DNA of 64,000 bases from Ophioderma brevispina (GCA_023653785.1 JAMKCH010035941.1:62001-126000); one strand, 5' to 3'; numbered from the stretch's first letter, positions 1 through 12,051 are shown. A program made the numbers and translations. The notes: generated from the sequence alone by a model not told the origin.

Positions 1-2130
1 GCACGAAGATATAAGGTGGTCTATTTTGATTGGTTGTTCAAACGTTATGTCATGTAATGAGCCATTCAAAGATACTGTAATAAAAGTGTAGACCTCCAGG
101 GTTAAGACTTCACAATCCTTTCACTGCTTTAGTAATCCAGGGGGCTTCGTTTGGCCAACCAAATACGATCATAACTCAAGCATAGCGTACATAAAGTAGT
201 GCCTGTTTGATCATGGTCATGGCAAAAGTGTACTATATGATTATAATTGAGCAAGTGCGGAATTGTAGCAGAAGTAGTATTACGATTGCGTAGTGAGCAA
301 ACGCACCTCGGGTTAGTGATGCGACAGGTTTAGTGGTGGTAGTGTTATAAATACAAAAGATTGTCTGCTGCATTGCTAATTTTAAGAAAAGGCTTCCATA
401 ATCTGAGAAAACGTCTTATAACTAAAGAATTGACTACTGTCTTGTAAACCTAGGCACAAAATCAGTTTCAAACCAACAGACACATGTTCTGGACAGGTAC
501 AATCATCAGATTATAGAAACCCTCAGTGTCGACTTTGTATGTAAAACAAATTAAAATGGCTCTGATTTGTGCCACTCCCTCCGTACCCCTCCACAGGAGC
601 TGAAAGAAGAAGCAGTAGAGGCTGCCGTACCCAAGGTACAACAAGCATCCTGTTGATATGGCGGGCAGCCATGTTGGATATACCGTGCAGTATAGCGGAG
701 GATTTCTCGTTAATGCTAAGACAAAAATAGCTGACCTTTTTCCATTAGTTGAAAAGCGTGCCTTCATTTACTATTAGTAGTATTTTAGTATGCAATAGCG
801 GAACACGTCAAATTAATGTGGATAGAGCTTAATAGCGAGCATCATCTCTTTCTGCCGTATTTTCTGGACAAGAGAGTATTTGCTCAATTGTTAATAGGGT
901 TCCAAATGTTGTAGTGTTCACCTTAAGAAAACTAGGATTCTTACTGTCATAGCTATTGAGAAGTGACTCATTACAGACAATTTGGAACAAATTTCCTCAG
1001 AAATCTTCCAAAAGGAACATCAACATAAGACTATCAGTTCAGTATTCTGTTCAATGAATTGGAAGTTGTTACTCAAATGCTAAAGTCCTCTAGCAACTGC
1101 ACGGATTTATCAATCATGGTTGTTTAAGTCGGCTTGTTTGTGTCCTCATTTAAGCATTTTTACATTGAGTTTGAGCATGTAGGTGATGGCTCGTCTTGCA
1201 CCCAATGCTCACATCCGTGTAGCCAAATTCACAAACACATATGTATATTTACTTCAACACCAATTCCTCCATTTTTTCTCTTTTGAAATCCTTGGGTTTT
1301 TTCACCGATTACCATATCACAACAATCTTTTATTTTCATTTGCAGGTTGACATGAATCTTGACCCTTTTATTTGATTTTGTTTCAGTTGCTGCTTTCTTT
1401 TTTTTATTTAATTCTTCCATTTTCCCTCTTGCCAGTATGGTTAAGGATATTCACAGCAGAAGATTTGTGTGCCACTTCTTTATGTGGTTTGTTAAGGCTT
1501 TGACAGAGGTCACAGGTTCAGAGGTCAGAGGTTAAATTCCATCCACTTGTCTGTGGATGGTGTGGTAGGCTGCTTCCTGTGCAAACTCAGTCATCTGATG
1601 TCTGAACAGAATGAGGCCTAATAAAAGTTTGCTTGTCTGGACCACATGCCCCAAAGTTTTGAAAATGGGAAAATTTTTATTTTTCTATGTAAGTGAATAC
1701 AAAGCAAATTTATGATTTTTTAATGCTTTACTTAATTATTATAACGTGGGAGTGCAAAATGATGCTTTGTAGAGTGGGTGACCTAATCATGGTCTGATTT
1801 TTCATGTTTTCCTCTTCATCACATGTAAGCATATCAAAAACATCAAATTACAAATTTTGAGTTTAATCCGTCCAGCTGTTAGGATAGTAGAAGCAAAAAT
1901 GTGTACCAAACTGGTCCATAGGACAGTGTGTGTGTTTGGGAGCAAGTGTGGTCAACTACATTTGTGGATATTTTGTTCATAACATCAAAAGGAAACATTT
2001 CCCGGGCCTTAAATTTCCCTGGGATAATAAAAAAAATATGACTTCATTTTGATACCAAAGTCTCAATTTTGGTGGAATGAGATGAGGTTGTCGATAAGGT
2101 CACAAATAAGGTCTCTGGACCAGGGAAAAG

Positions 2131-2690
2131 GTGTGGAGAACAAGCAAAAAGTTTCTTTTAAATGAATCAAGCAATTCTCTCACTGTGAATATCTTCAACA
2201 TGGAGTGGTCAATATTTCATCAATCTGTAGGGTTTGGGCTCTCATTACCATTGTTATCTCATTATTTTATTAAATCAAGGAATGAACCAAAGGTCTCTTA
2301 ACCAGTCATTTGGAGCAGACAAATTAACTCTTACAGTATACGGAATGTGCGCAAGCGATTGCAACAAAACATCAAAACGTGGAGCTCATGTGGATTCAAC
2401 AGAGGTGCTTAACAGAGATGTGACTAAACAATTTGCCCTGGGCAGCATTTGATGTCACCTCAAATGTATTATTGACCATCTCCTGGCTGACATTCCTACA
2501 CTTTATTCATAACCACCTTTATTTTAAATTTAAGTCATCATTATTATAATTGTAATAAACTAAAGCTTGCTTATAGTACTGCACAGGCTTTGAATGTGTT
2601 ATCAGTCAGTTAGTCAGTAATGTGTAGCCCTATGTATGATGTTTGTGTGTTGTGTTTTGTTTTCTACCCTAAGGATTCCAAAAGTGCAAA
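2131..2690. repeat. Tandem duplication, copy 1
   Basis: From GTGTGGAGAACAAGC to the run CTAAGGATTCC...GTGC, this segment recurs downstream at 2709-3300 with many small substitutions and indels. Both copies carry the landmarks GGCTCTCATTA, GGAATGTGCGCAAGCGATTG and TGTGTAGCC in the same order, about 600 bp apart. Copy 1 ends in a run of 22 A residues that joins directly to copy 2. Confidence 0.85.
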
Positions 2691-2708
2691 AAAAAAAAAA
2701 AAAAAAAA

Positions 2709-3300
2709 AGTGGAGAACAAGCAAAGTGCCTTCTGTTAAATGAACAAGCAAAAAATTTATTTTAAAAGAATCAAGCAATTCTTTCACTGTGAATATCTTC
2801 AACATGGAATGGTCAATATTTCATTAATCTGTAGGATTTGGGCTCTCATTATTATTATTTAATTATTTTATTAAACCAAGGAATTAACCAAAGGTTTCTT
2901 AACGAGTCGCTTGGAGCAGACACCTTAACTCATACAGTATACGGAATGTGCGCAAGCGATTGCGACAAATCGTCATACTGTAAGGAGCTCGTGTGGATTC
3001 AACAGAGGTGCTTAACAGATATGTGACTAAACAATTTACCCTGGGCAGCACTTGATGTCACCTCAAATGTATTATTGACCATCTCATGGCTGACATTCCT
3101 ACACTCTATTCTTACCACCTTTATTTTAAATTTAGGTCATCATGATGATAATTTTAATAAAACTAAAGCTTGCTTATAGTACTGCACAGGCTTTGAATGT
3201 GTTATCAGTCGTTTAGAGTCATAATGTGTAGCCGCTATGTATGATGGTGTTGTGTGTGTTGTGTTTTGTTTTCTACCCTAAGGATTCCCAAAATTGCAAA
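2709..3300. repeat. Tandem duplication, copy 2
   Basis: Second copy of the unit at 2131-2690, in the same orientation. It begins AGTGGAGAACAAGC directly after the A-run and ends at CTAAGGATTCCCAAAATTGC. It has a short internal insertion near 2725 relative to copy 1. Both copies lie in non-coding sequence. Confidence 0.85.
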
Positions 3301-5312
3301 CCGATCTGCAAGAGTTATTGACATAATCAATTCAATGGAAATACAGAAGGTATTGTGTTGTGTCTTATAAAAATTACGTCCTACATCATTTTGCTTGCAT
3401 TCAGACCAGTCCGTTAATCAACCTGGTCACTTGTCATTTGGTTTCTTTTAGCTCATGCGCTTGTCGTATAATATCTGGCAACCGCTTACACTGCGACAAT
3501 GTATGTTGTTTTTAAACACAATTGGGGTGCTCGCCGGTGATTAACGTGTCCTGTGCCGCTGTGCTAAAAGTAAAGTGCCATGCTCTTTCCTATTGTGTGT
3601 CATCAATGTCCTGCATGTATTTATCTCTCCTATTCTGCTGGTGGAGATGTGTTTTCCTCCTCCTATTTATCAATTGTACACCATAATAAGAGTTGGGGGG
3701 GCCATTTTAAACGCAAAAGGGTGTATTAATATATTTAGCTTTTGCGCAATGTATGCTTTTAGTTTTTACTATGGGTTGTTAACTTTTGGCATAATTATAT
3801 TATACCCTTCACACCCACTCTGTATCATTTGCTTTATACCATTAACAGAGCAAAGCACATAGATATGGGGGTATAATGTAATTATGCCCTTTTTGGTCCC
3901 CGCCAACTTTAGTTGGCAAAGGGGGACTATAGTTTTCCCTTGACCTGTACAAATAAAAACAGATGTAAATTTCAAAGGAATTAATACCCTTGCCAAATTA
4001 TACACAAGAGTATCTCTTTGTAATAAGCATACCAAAAGAAGAACCTCTGTAAGGGCTCATGTTGAAATTGCAAGACAAAGGGGAGCCCAAAGAATCCTCC
4101 CTCTTTCCTGGGTGCCTTGTTCTTTAAGGCTGGGTAAATCCTGGGCTGACCATCAGTCAGAGTCGGCTTTTCCTAGGACCTTTTATCATTATAAACACAG
4201 AATGGCTGCATTGATCACACAGCTTTCCTTTCTTGAATAACAGAGGGCATTTACCTAGGAGATGCCAACAGCTTTCGTGCAGGAAAGATGAGTAAGTGCT
4301 TTCAACATGGGCCTTAAGTAGCATAGCAAAAAGAAGTAATAAAATAGGGACAAGGAAATGAGATACACCCTTTTGCCAAAGAGGGCCAAAGTGCCTTGTG
4401 AGTGTTGATCAATTGCATTTGACTTTAATCAGTTAATGTGTTCAACATGCCTGCATCGTTTACAGAAAATAAATTTTCTAACGACTAGAAATCTTTGAAG
4501 AGATAATGATTTCAACTTGTGTGGAAAATGGGTTGCTAAACTTATGCATTGTCTTTCACTAAAATGTTCAAATGAACATATGTGCTTTTAGTTATGGCAA
4601 CGAATGAATAGGCATGAGATAAACTAGCACAGCACAAAGTTGGAAGTAAACACAGAAATTAAAAATTAACCTTTGAAAATTAAACAGTCATTATGGTTTT
4701 TTTTACTGTTAAGGCCATGCATTGTAGTTAGGATTGCCACATAATAGTCTGGCTTTCTATTATAAATTTATATTAAAGTAGTAGACTGTATTGAGATGGT
4801 TGTAGCAGCTATACATATACAAATTGGCATTATGAGATAGATGTAGCCGCTTTATGCAATTGCCTAGGTATTGACATAAATTTACATGCAGTAAACATGC
4901 TAGAAATTGACAGCTTAGTTTTAGTTGAATTCATTGGCGTAATTGCAAAGCTTATCGTCAAAAATAACTAAAATATCACTTATAACGTGACATGCTGAAG
5001 CTAGCTAATATGAAAACGGAAAGTAGATTTCAGACCAAAGACTCTTTTATTTCTGGTATTGTTTTCTTGAAATGTAGAGTCCCTGGTTTTTTTAACTAGA
5101 TAAATATAACAAATTTTGCTCAACTATAGGTTTACTTGAAACCTACAATTTTTTAGGTTAGGTATCATTCCCATAGTTATTTTGGTGTTGATGATGGTGG
5201 TTTATGTACTAAGGTGTACATTCATGTATTTTTCATCCCGTCGCTTGTAGAATATAAGAAACCCGTAGTTAAGAAATCTGTACCAAATTCTTGTTTGTTT
5301 CCATGCCAACAG

Positions 5313-5339
5313 GATGAGGAAGAAGAACCTGAAGCAGAG
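5313..5339 (+). CDS. 27-bp micro-exon of the giant acidic protein gene
   Basis: The segment is flanked by a CCAACAG acceptor and a GTAATG donor and reads DEEEEPEAE in phase 0. It is exactly nine codons, so it can be skipped or included without changing frame. The acidic peptide matches the composition of the downstream exons. The pyrimidine tract is weak, so this call depends on composition and phase; it is the first exon of the gene I can recognise. Confidence 0.6.
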
Positions 5340-6170
5340 GTAATGAAAGTGATGCCGTTATTTATCCTATCTTGTTACGGGGGCTGGGAAGTGGAAGGTC
5401 TTAGAAGATAGGCACAGTCCAAATAAACAAATCACACTTAAAAAGACACTGGCACATTTGAAAAATAGTGCGCCCTCTAGATTTTTCAAAATTGATATTT
5501 TTGCATGGTTATAAAGCTTTTATATACATAAGCCCAAATCAGCACGATTATGGGTAAACAACGATTTTATAATTAATGTCGCCGGTGACATTAATTCAGC
5601 AGAAGAAACAGAAATGGCGTGTAAAACATGAAAACACATGCCAGAGTTGATTCTCATTGCATGCACCTTGTTAGACCGGTCTGTGACCTTTGTGGTTTTA
5701 ATATCAATGAATATGAGTCTGACATTCATGTAATAGACACATTTGTTGATTAAATTTACGGCAAAAGTTGGCCTACAAATTACCTGGATGTCTTTAACCT
5801 CTTATTCATGTCCCTATCTGCTTTTGGGTATGTTATTTTTATGTATAACATATATATCTATTCTTCCAATGGCCTAGACTATCATTTGCGAGCAAATTGA
5901 AGAAATTGCATATTTTCTGAAAATGTGTCAGTGTCGCTTTTATCTCATTGTGAGCTAGGATTTCCAGCATGATTTTGATCACTGATTCAGTTTTGAAGAG
6001 ATATTCAATTTGGGTCAAATTGAATGGCATGGTTTGAGGCTACAGTAGTAGTTGTATATGTGGAAAGATTTGAAACTTGCTTCAAGAAATACCAAAGCAA
6101 CGTCTGTGGTCCCAAAGTGTAATTTCACAATTATGATGCGTAACTTTTTCTGATATTTTTTCCTCTTCAG

Positions 6171-6215
6171 GAAAAACCAGATAAGATTGAGGAGGCTGCT
6201 GAAGAGATAGCCAGG
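6171..6215 (+). CDS. 45-bp phase-0 exon, helical acidic peptide
   Basis: A strong pyrimidine-rich acceptor (TTTTTCCTCTTCAG) and a consensus donor (GTAAGTG) bound 15 codons reading EKPDKIEEAAEEIAR. The peptide alternates acidic and small hydrophobic residues and would suit an amphipathic helix. The exon is symmetric (phase 0 at both ends), as are its neighbours. Confidence 0.8.
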
Positions 6216-6873
6216 GTAAGTGACACCATTTCAAGTAATGTTGATTATAAATTTTGATTCCTGTATTCAGATTAGAATTTTGTGAATGGGAATATTTAGC
6301 ATAAAGGGCATGCAATCAATTGATGAGCCAGTCAAAGAGATTTCAAAATAACCCTTTTGTGGACAACATGTAAAGAACTATGATATTAATACTAGATTTT
6401 TGCCCCCCCCCTTGATCAGCCTCTATGACAGTAACTTATAAATTTTTACACCAAATTCAACAGCATTAAAAAAGGGCAAATCCCAGGATAGTTCTTTTCA
6501 ATCTTCCATTCAATCTGTTTCTATACTTTCCATTCTGAATAAACCAATTTTCGAGAAAAGTAACTCCAATCTCCTTCATTTAAGTTGAATTCCCTTATCC
6601 CTTCCATCTATTTTCTACACTTCAAAGTGTACAAGTTATGTTGACTGCCCATCAACAAATGTTTATTTTCAATATTCTAACTTTATACTGTAATGCCGAA
6701 TAGATAGTAGAAAATGCTTTTTATACTCTTGATTCCAATGTCACTAACATTCTTTTGAATCCCCCCTCCTCTATTAATAGACTAAACATCACTGCTTTAC
6801 CATTCTAATGTATTTTTCCCTTACTGCTGTGATTCTAATGACCCACACTTTTCATTTGTTGTGTGGCTTCTAG

Positions 6874-7946
6874 GCTGTACCCGAAGAACGTTCTGTCCCG
6901 ACCCATGTGGTCTCCGAGCAGACTCGTGTAGTCACGACTCGCATTTTAGAACAGGAGGGCTCTGTCGAGTCCTCGTCCTCCTCAGCAGATACTGAAATAT
7001 TTGTTGGCAAAAAAACTGAAATTGCTGCCAGTGGGGGAGCTGGTCAAGAACCAGACATCATGCAAATCAGTAAGATTAAGATTGAGGAGAAGGAAGAGAC
7101 CGAACCTCAGGAACCACCTCAGCCGACGACGGTACGCATCGAGGTAGACGAAGCTCCGGAAGCAGACAGAATATCCGATTCGGAAGGAAATGAGTTCATT
7201 GTCAGAGCAGAACCAGTTGAACCTCAGATTGAAGCTGAGAAAGGGGAGGAGGTTGAGGGGCATCAATCCATGTTACGCTGCCGAGCCTGAATCGGTTGGC
7301 GGACCTGTCGAGAGCCCGCAACCAGTAGTGGAAGCCGAAATTGGTGTCAGCACAGAGTCAACTGTACAAGGAATGAATCCGGACTTGTCTGAGCCAGAAC
7401 CACTTGGAATCAGTGCTGGAATTGAAGAACCTGCAATAGAACCTCGGTCACAAGGAAAAAATCGTGGAAGGTTTTAACCCTAATTTTGCTGATGAACCCG
7501 AGTCTGTCGGTGGTGGCGGCCCACCCCTGGTTAGTCCAGGCCAAGTTAGTGAACCAGATATCAGTGCAACAACAGAGGCTACAGTGCAAGGTATCAATCC
7601 TGATCTTATCATGGAACCAGAATCCATAGATGATCATGCACGGATTGAAGGACCTGATGTCACTGAAACCAGGATAGTGTCTACGGGTGCTCAGGAGGTC
7701 GAAGCCGAACACCCACCCGCAGAGACTTTGTTCCACCGAGAAGTTGAAATAACAACCGAGTCATCTAGGCAGACAATCACAATGAAATCTGGAGTTGGCA
7801 TGTCACCGACTACCCCCACTGAGCCAGGACGTTCGCCCGTTGATTCAGAAAAGCAATACTCCCCAGCAGAAGTGACTATCACCGAGTCTGCTCACGAGGC
7901 CAGGGTTGTGGGCAAGTTCCCCTCTGCGGCCGAGACTCTAGCTGAG
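6874..7946 (+). CDS. 1.07-kb exon with four GxNP repeats
   Basis: The acceptor is GTGGCTTCTAG and the donor is GAG|GTAGGG. Reading starts AVPEERSVPTHVVSEQ and continues through a Ser-rich stretch and an acidic, Pro-rich region. Four repeats spaced about 35-40 residues apart follow, each centred on a GxNP...EPES motif: GINPCYAAEPES near 7259, GMNPDLSEPEP near 7370, GFNPNFADEPES near 7468 and GINPDLIMEPES near 7590. The frame shifts twice, near 7256 in a run of G and near 7455 in a run of A. Each shift is explained by one extra base. Removing both gives 1,071 bp, exactly 357 codons in phase 0, ending FPSAAETLAE. The shifts are therefore more likely sequence errors than real breaks. No known domain is seen; many Ser/Thr-Pro sites suggest a disordered, phosphorylatable segment. 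Confidence 0.85.
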
Positions 7947-9823
7947 GTAGGGCATGGCATGGCGTAGTGGTAGATGTGGCTTGAGTGCTCACTTGTCCTC
8001 GCTCTATATCTGTGCATACAGTTCTTGGTGTGCTAATGTGGTATAACCTCTACCTGTTGCTATCACTATTTCTCCTCACTCAGGCTGTGTTCTGTACCTC
8101 CACTTAGTTTGTCAAAGTTGCTGTTTAAACTTCTAGATTACTTGGTTTCAGTTTTAGATCTGTAACTGTTTTACAACTATATTATTATTTTTTCCTCACA
8201 ACCAATCAATGTATTCCAATCTTCTATATAATTTTAAGTGGGGCATTTTGTTTGAAAATCATAATTTTGCATTTTAAATCCAACCTGTTCACACTTTCTT
8301 GATATTCACACTCTGCTGGAAACCTTTGAATCAATTTACTTCACAGCTCTCTTTTAAGTTCAAACTTTACCCTTTTTTTCTATTTCATATCTTTTCCTTG
8401 CAATGATGCATTATGGGAAATTATTAACAAAATATAATCCAGCAATTTATATTTCAAGACTAACCCCACAGATATGTTTGAATATGCAAATAGTACACCT
8501 AATTGGCACAGTTTTTCCACATGTCAACCTTTATAGCCATGTGATGGTTTCAACGTTTGTAGTCATGTGAAAGTTTTCTGGTTGTAAAATTCTGCAATAT
8601 ATGCAGATGGTTTTAAAAACTGTAAACCTCAATACTCACATTTGCTGTTGCTTTAATATCATGCTAATAAATAGCATCTGTTGATGAAACTAATATAAAC
8701 AGATAAAGCCAACTGATTTCCTAATTGTTAATAAAGAAATTATTGTCAGTTAAATATACAAGTTGTTTAAAAGGGCAAATTATTAGAGTAGAAGATTTTG
8801 AAGTTAAAACAGTCAGAAAGAATGAGATGTTTGTTTTGACCAAACCTTGCAAAATATGGAACACTTCTTGTTACTGATAATTACTTGATATATTTTACAT
8901 AATATTCATTGGAAAGGAAGGTGAAATTATGACAGAAAAAAAGCAAACCAGAAAGCTTTCTCATGGAGTATATCAGGGTTTCCCAGCCACTTACCTATAT
9001 TTGGCAGGCACTGCGGACCACATGCGTACTAATTTGGAACTTTGCCACCCCCCAAAAAAATACACCAATTCATGGCATGCTAGTGTATTTGCTCAAACTT
9101 CCATGAACTCTGATGAATGTCTAATGTTTGTCTGTTTGGAAGCAATTTCTCTAGGATACTTAATGAAATATTTTTCAGTAAGAGCTACTTTTTTCTGTTC
9201 TGAACATCTGTCAAATCAATGCCCACATAACGTTGTATGCTGTGGGTTGCCTAATTGTGAAACAGTTCATTTTATTGATTGATTTGATGATAACTCAGCA
9301 GTATCTCAATTACTATTTCTTACTGACCGCATTGGCCACACAGACCTGATTCGCAGGCCGCACTTTGGGAAGCTTTGTAGCATAAGATATAATTGTGTAT
9401 GAGTTCTTGCTCTTTGATTCTTCCACTCTTTAGAAGACATATGTTACAAGCAGCAGGGAAAATTAGGAGGTTTGAGGGCAGTATATCTAGCAACAAGCGT
9501 GTACGCAAACCTTTTGAGGTTGTCCGATTAAAATTGGATCAACCTTAAGGCTGCATGATTTGTGTGTGTCTGTGTGTGTGTTTGTGTCTGTCAATTGTTA
9601 ATGAACTTCTTTTTGGTACCCAAGAAACTTGCTTAACTTTGTAATGGAATATCCATGTATTTCAAACTTGATAAGCTTGTGGACTGCAGCAAGGTGAATG
9701 CAAAAGTCATGGAAATTTTAGCAGTGATCAGCCAACTTCTGCATTTGCTATAAACTTTTGCCTCAAATCTTTTGCTTAAAATTTTCAATGGATTGCCACA
9801 GCATGCAGCAGTAGACCATTGCC

Positions 9824-10079
9824 TGCTGATCAACTGCAAAAAGAGTCTTAAAGATTTATACAATGTCTAGTCAAGAGTCTTGTAAGGGATACAATAAGTC
9901 AGTGAACTCTTGCCTGGAATTTTCACTTCTCAAATTTCACCAACTTGCTCTGCTTCTATAACCTCACTTGGCAATCATGTTAATGTACAGTTTTGTGGTT
10001 CCAGGACAAATAAGGCCTCTTCTGATCTGATCTATTGTTAATCGGACAACCCATTGTGGGCTGCTGCCCCTACTATGTA
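9824..10079. repeat. Direct duplication flanking a SINE, left copy
   Basis: From GATCAACTGCAAAAAGAG to CCCCTACTATGTA this sequence recurs 420-421 bp downstream at 10244-10499 with almost no differences. The left copy runs directly into an A-run (10079-10099) that begins the SINE in the plus-strand reading. A duplication of 255 bp is far too long for a normal SINE target-site duplication. Confidence 0.9.
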
Positions 10080-10099
10080 AAAAAAAAAAAAAAAAAAAA

Positions 10100-10216
10100 G
10101 AATTGAGCACCCGAGTGAATCCCAGCAAGTGACCCCACCGGGATTCGAACCCGGGATTTTTGATTTGGTATATTTGCGCCATAGGCAAGCACCCTAACCA
10201 CTAGACCACGCTCTCC
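10100..10216 (-). mobile_element. tRNA-derived SINE
   Basis: Read on the minus strand, the element starts GGAGAGCGTGGTCTAG, with an A-box-like GTGGTCTAGTGGTTAGGG and a B box GGGTTCGAATCCC. The T arm pairs perfectly (CCGGG/CCCGG). The acceptor ends do not pair, and the sequence continues past the tRNA part into a tail (CACTTGCTGGGATTCACTC) that ends in a T-run on this strand. These features indicate a tRNA-derived SINE or its relic, not a working tRNA gene. Confidence 0.8.
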
Positions 10217-10243
10217 CACGCTCTCGTGCCTCGTGCTGATTGC

Positions 10244-10499
10244 TTGATGATCAACTGCAAAAAGAGTCTTAAAGATTTATACAATGTCTAGTCAAGAGTC
10301 TTGTAAGGGATACAATAAGTCAGTGAACTCTTGCGTGGAATTTTCACTTCTCAAATTTCACCAACTTGCTCTGCTTCTATAACCTCACTTGGCAATCATG
10401 TTAATGTACAGTTTTGTGGTTCCAGGACAAATAAGGCCTCTTCTGATCTGATCTATTGTTAATCGGACAACCCATTGTGGGCTGCTGCCCCTACTATGT
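10244..10499. repeat. Direct duplication flanking a SINE, right copy
   Basis: Near-identical to 9824-10079. It starts shortly after the tRNA-like head of the SINE and ends at the same CTACTATGTA where the left copy meets the A-run, but here continues into TATAGTACC. The structure could result from joining an allele with the SINE to an allele without it. Confidence 0.9.
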
Positions 10500-10510
10500 A
10501 TATAGTACCT

Positions 10511-10746
10511 ACTGTCTGCCAAGAGGAATTATAGTGTTCTTCCCACAATGTATTTCTTCCAGTTTAATTTTTGCTCTGGTTTTCACATGAGTTTATAGTG
10601 ACAAAAAGTACCTAAATGAATAGAACTCATGCCAATCTTGCAATTTCAGTACTTTTTGTCACTATAAACTCATGTGACAACCAGTGCAAAAATTGTATTG
10701 GAAGAAATGCATTATGGGAAGAACACTATACTTCCTGTTCTGTCTA
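10511..10746. mobile_element. Hairpin MITE with arms of about 80-100 bp
   Basis: The left arm (about 10524-10611, containing ACATGAGTTTATAGTGAC) is repeated inverted at about 10651-10738 (GTCACTATAAACTCATGT). Similarity continues outward through AGTGTTCTTCCCA. About 40 bp separates the arms. There is no coding capacity; a foldback MITE is the simplest reading. Confidence 0.8.
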
Positions 10747-11483
10747 CCTGCACATTGCAGTTTGCACTAGTTTTTGTCCTAGCAAGAGGTGCTCTTCCTC
10801 AGGCAATAATGCAGCTGATGATTAGGAAATAGTTCACTGTGTATGTAACATTTTCACCAGTTAGAATTAACGTAGAAATAACACAGATCTTTAATGGCAA
10901 TTAGTCTTGGTGTAGATGTTTAAAGCAGCAATTTGTGTTGGAGGTGTGTGCAGATAGAGTACAACTGTACTCACAATGCTTCATTCATTGCATGTGCAAT
11001 TGGGTTTATAACATCATGTGTCACTCTAAGTCCTTATTAAATTTGGGTAGGTATTAAAATGTATTTTAAAACAAAGGCACTGATACTGATATGAGCAGTG
11101 CAGTAGTTTTCAACCATTGCAATTATGAAAGGGGAAAAAATCTGTTTCATCGTGTATACCAACTTGCCGTTTTTGTAAAGTCTAAATATATCACTGTCAA
11201 ATTTGGATTGTTCTAGTTCACTCGGCTTTTGCCTCGTGAAATAGAGCAATCCAAATTTTACACCGTGTTCTACTTACTATTGCTCTCACACAGACAGTCA
11301 GTATTTGTGTACTAAACTATAGTTAACACATTACTCCAGAGGTTAAATCGCACTAATTTAAAGTATGTTTTGTTTAAAAAGTTATAGCATGTGATGGTGT
11401 ACACAGTAGTCTTTATTTTCTGTTAAATGTAATTTTTCTGTTAAATGTAATTTTTCTGTTTATTGTTTTTTCCCATTCTGCAG

Positions 11484-11507
11484 AAACTTGCCCCTCAGAT
11501 TATTCAT
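11484..11507 (+). CDS. 24-bp micro-exon (KLAPQIIH)
   Basis: A strong acceptor (TTTTTTCCCATTCTGCAG) and a consensus donor (GTAAGC) frame eight codons, KLAPQIIH, in phase 0. Unlike its neighbours the peptide is hydrophobic rather than acidic. It could be an alternatively used short linear motif, but no known motif is recognised. The call rests on the good splice signals and exact phase-0 length. Confidence 0.65.
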
Positions 11508-11700
11508 GTAAGCACCCGATATTCCAGTTCTTCTCTGCCTTTGCTGTGGTCAGGAGGGTCTTTCTGACTTCTTTGCTATAACCAAAATGATATTGGCAGC
11601 CTTTGTTAAAGTTGCAATAAGGAGATTAGAAATTACTGACAGAAGTTGAAAGAAAAACTATTGTTTCCTGCCATCAGTTATTTTGAGATCAGTTGGAAAT

Positions 11701-11960
11701 ATACTCCCGGCCTAAAAAATCCGAACGATATAAATTACTGTATCAAAAAGGTATGTAGGTGAATTATAATAATAAATGCCAGGAGCGTTGTTCGCGTAAT
11801 GTGTTTGCTTATTGACCTGTGTCCGTAATGAATTGATAACGAAGCATGATGTGGAAGTTTGAGAGATTTATCCAGCTGGCTTGGCACGTTCATTTGAAAG
11901 CAAGTTTGAGCACGGTGATGGCCATTTCAACATCGTTCGGATTTTTTAGGCGGGGAGTAT
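11701..11960. mobile_element. Mariner-like MITE, about 255 bp
   Basis: The ends form nearly perfect 29-bp terminal inverted repeats: TACTCCCGGCCTAAAAAATC at 11702 and its complement GATTTTTTAGGCGGGGAGTA near 11959, with one mismatch. The inverted repeats start CTCCC and are bordered by TA, as expected for Tc1/mariner-type MITEs. There is no open reading frame. It sits in the intron between two micro-exons, only about 90 bp before the next exon. Confidence 0.85.
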
Positions 11961-12051
11961 ATTTCAAGTTTATCTAGTGATTTTCTCATCATCGTTCCAA
12001 TGAAATCAGCAACCACAAATTACTCCTCAATTCAAATTTCTCCTCTTATAG

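Larger units (their letters stand above)
1..5312. other. Non-coding flank or intron upstream of the first recognised exon
   Basis: No convincing exon was found here; open frames are short and lack coding character. The stretch holds a tandem duplication of about 0.58 kb (2131-2690 and 2709-3300) separated by an A-run at 2688-2709. It is probably an intron of the giant gene, because the exon at 5313 begins in the middle of a protein, but an upstream intergenic position cannot be excluded. Confidence 0.5.
7947..11483. other. Intron with SINE, direct duplication and hairpin element
   Basis: This 3.5-kb interval lies between the 1.07-kb exon and an 8-codon exon. It holds a short TG-rich tract near 9560-9595, a 255-bp direct duplication flanking a tRNA-derived SINE (9824-10499) and a hairpin MITE (10511-10746). 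No further exon could be supported; open frames such as the one starting near 8929 lack repeats, composition or splice context matching the gene. Confidence 0.7.

Noticed and set aside
8929..9282. 117-codon open frame as a gene
   Set aside because: No composition, repeat or splice link to the gene, no recognisable domain, and AT-rich surroundings; likely chance.
10131..10216. tRNA gene
   Set aside because: The T arm is good, but the acceptor stem does not pair and the sequence continues into a SINE tail.
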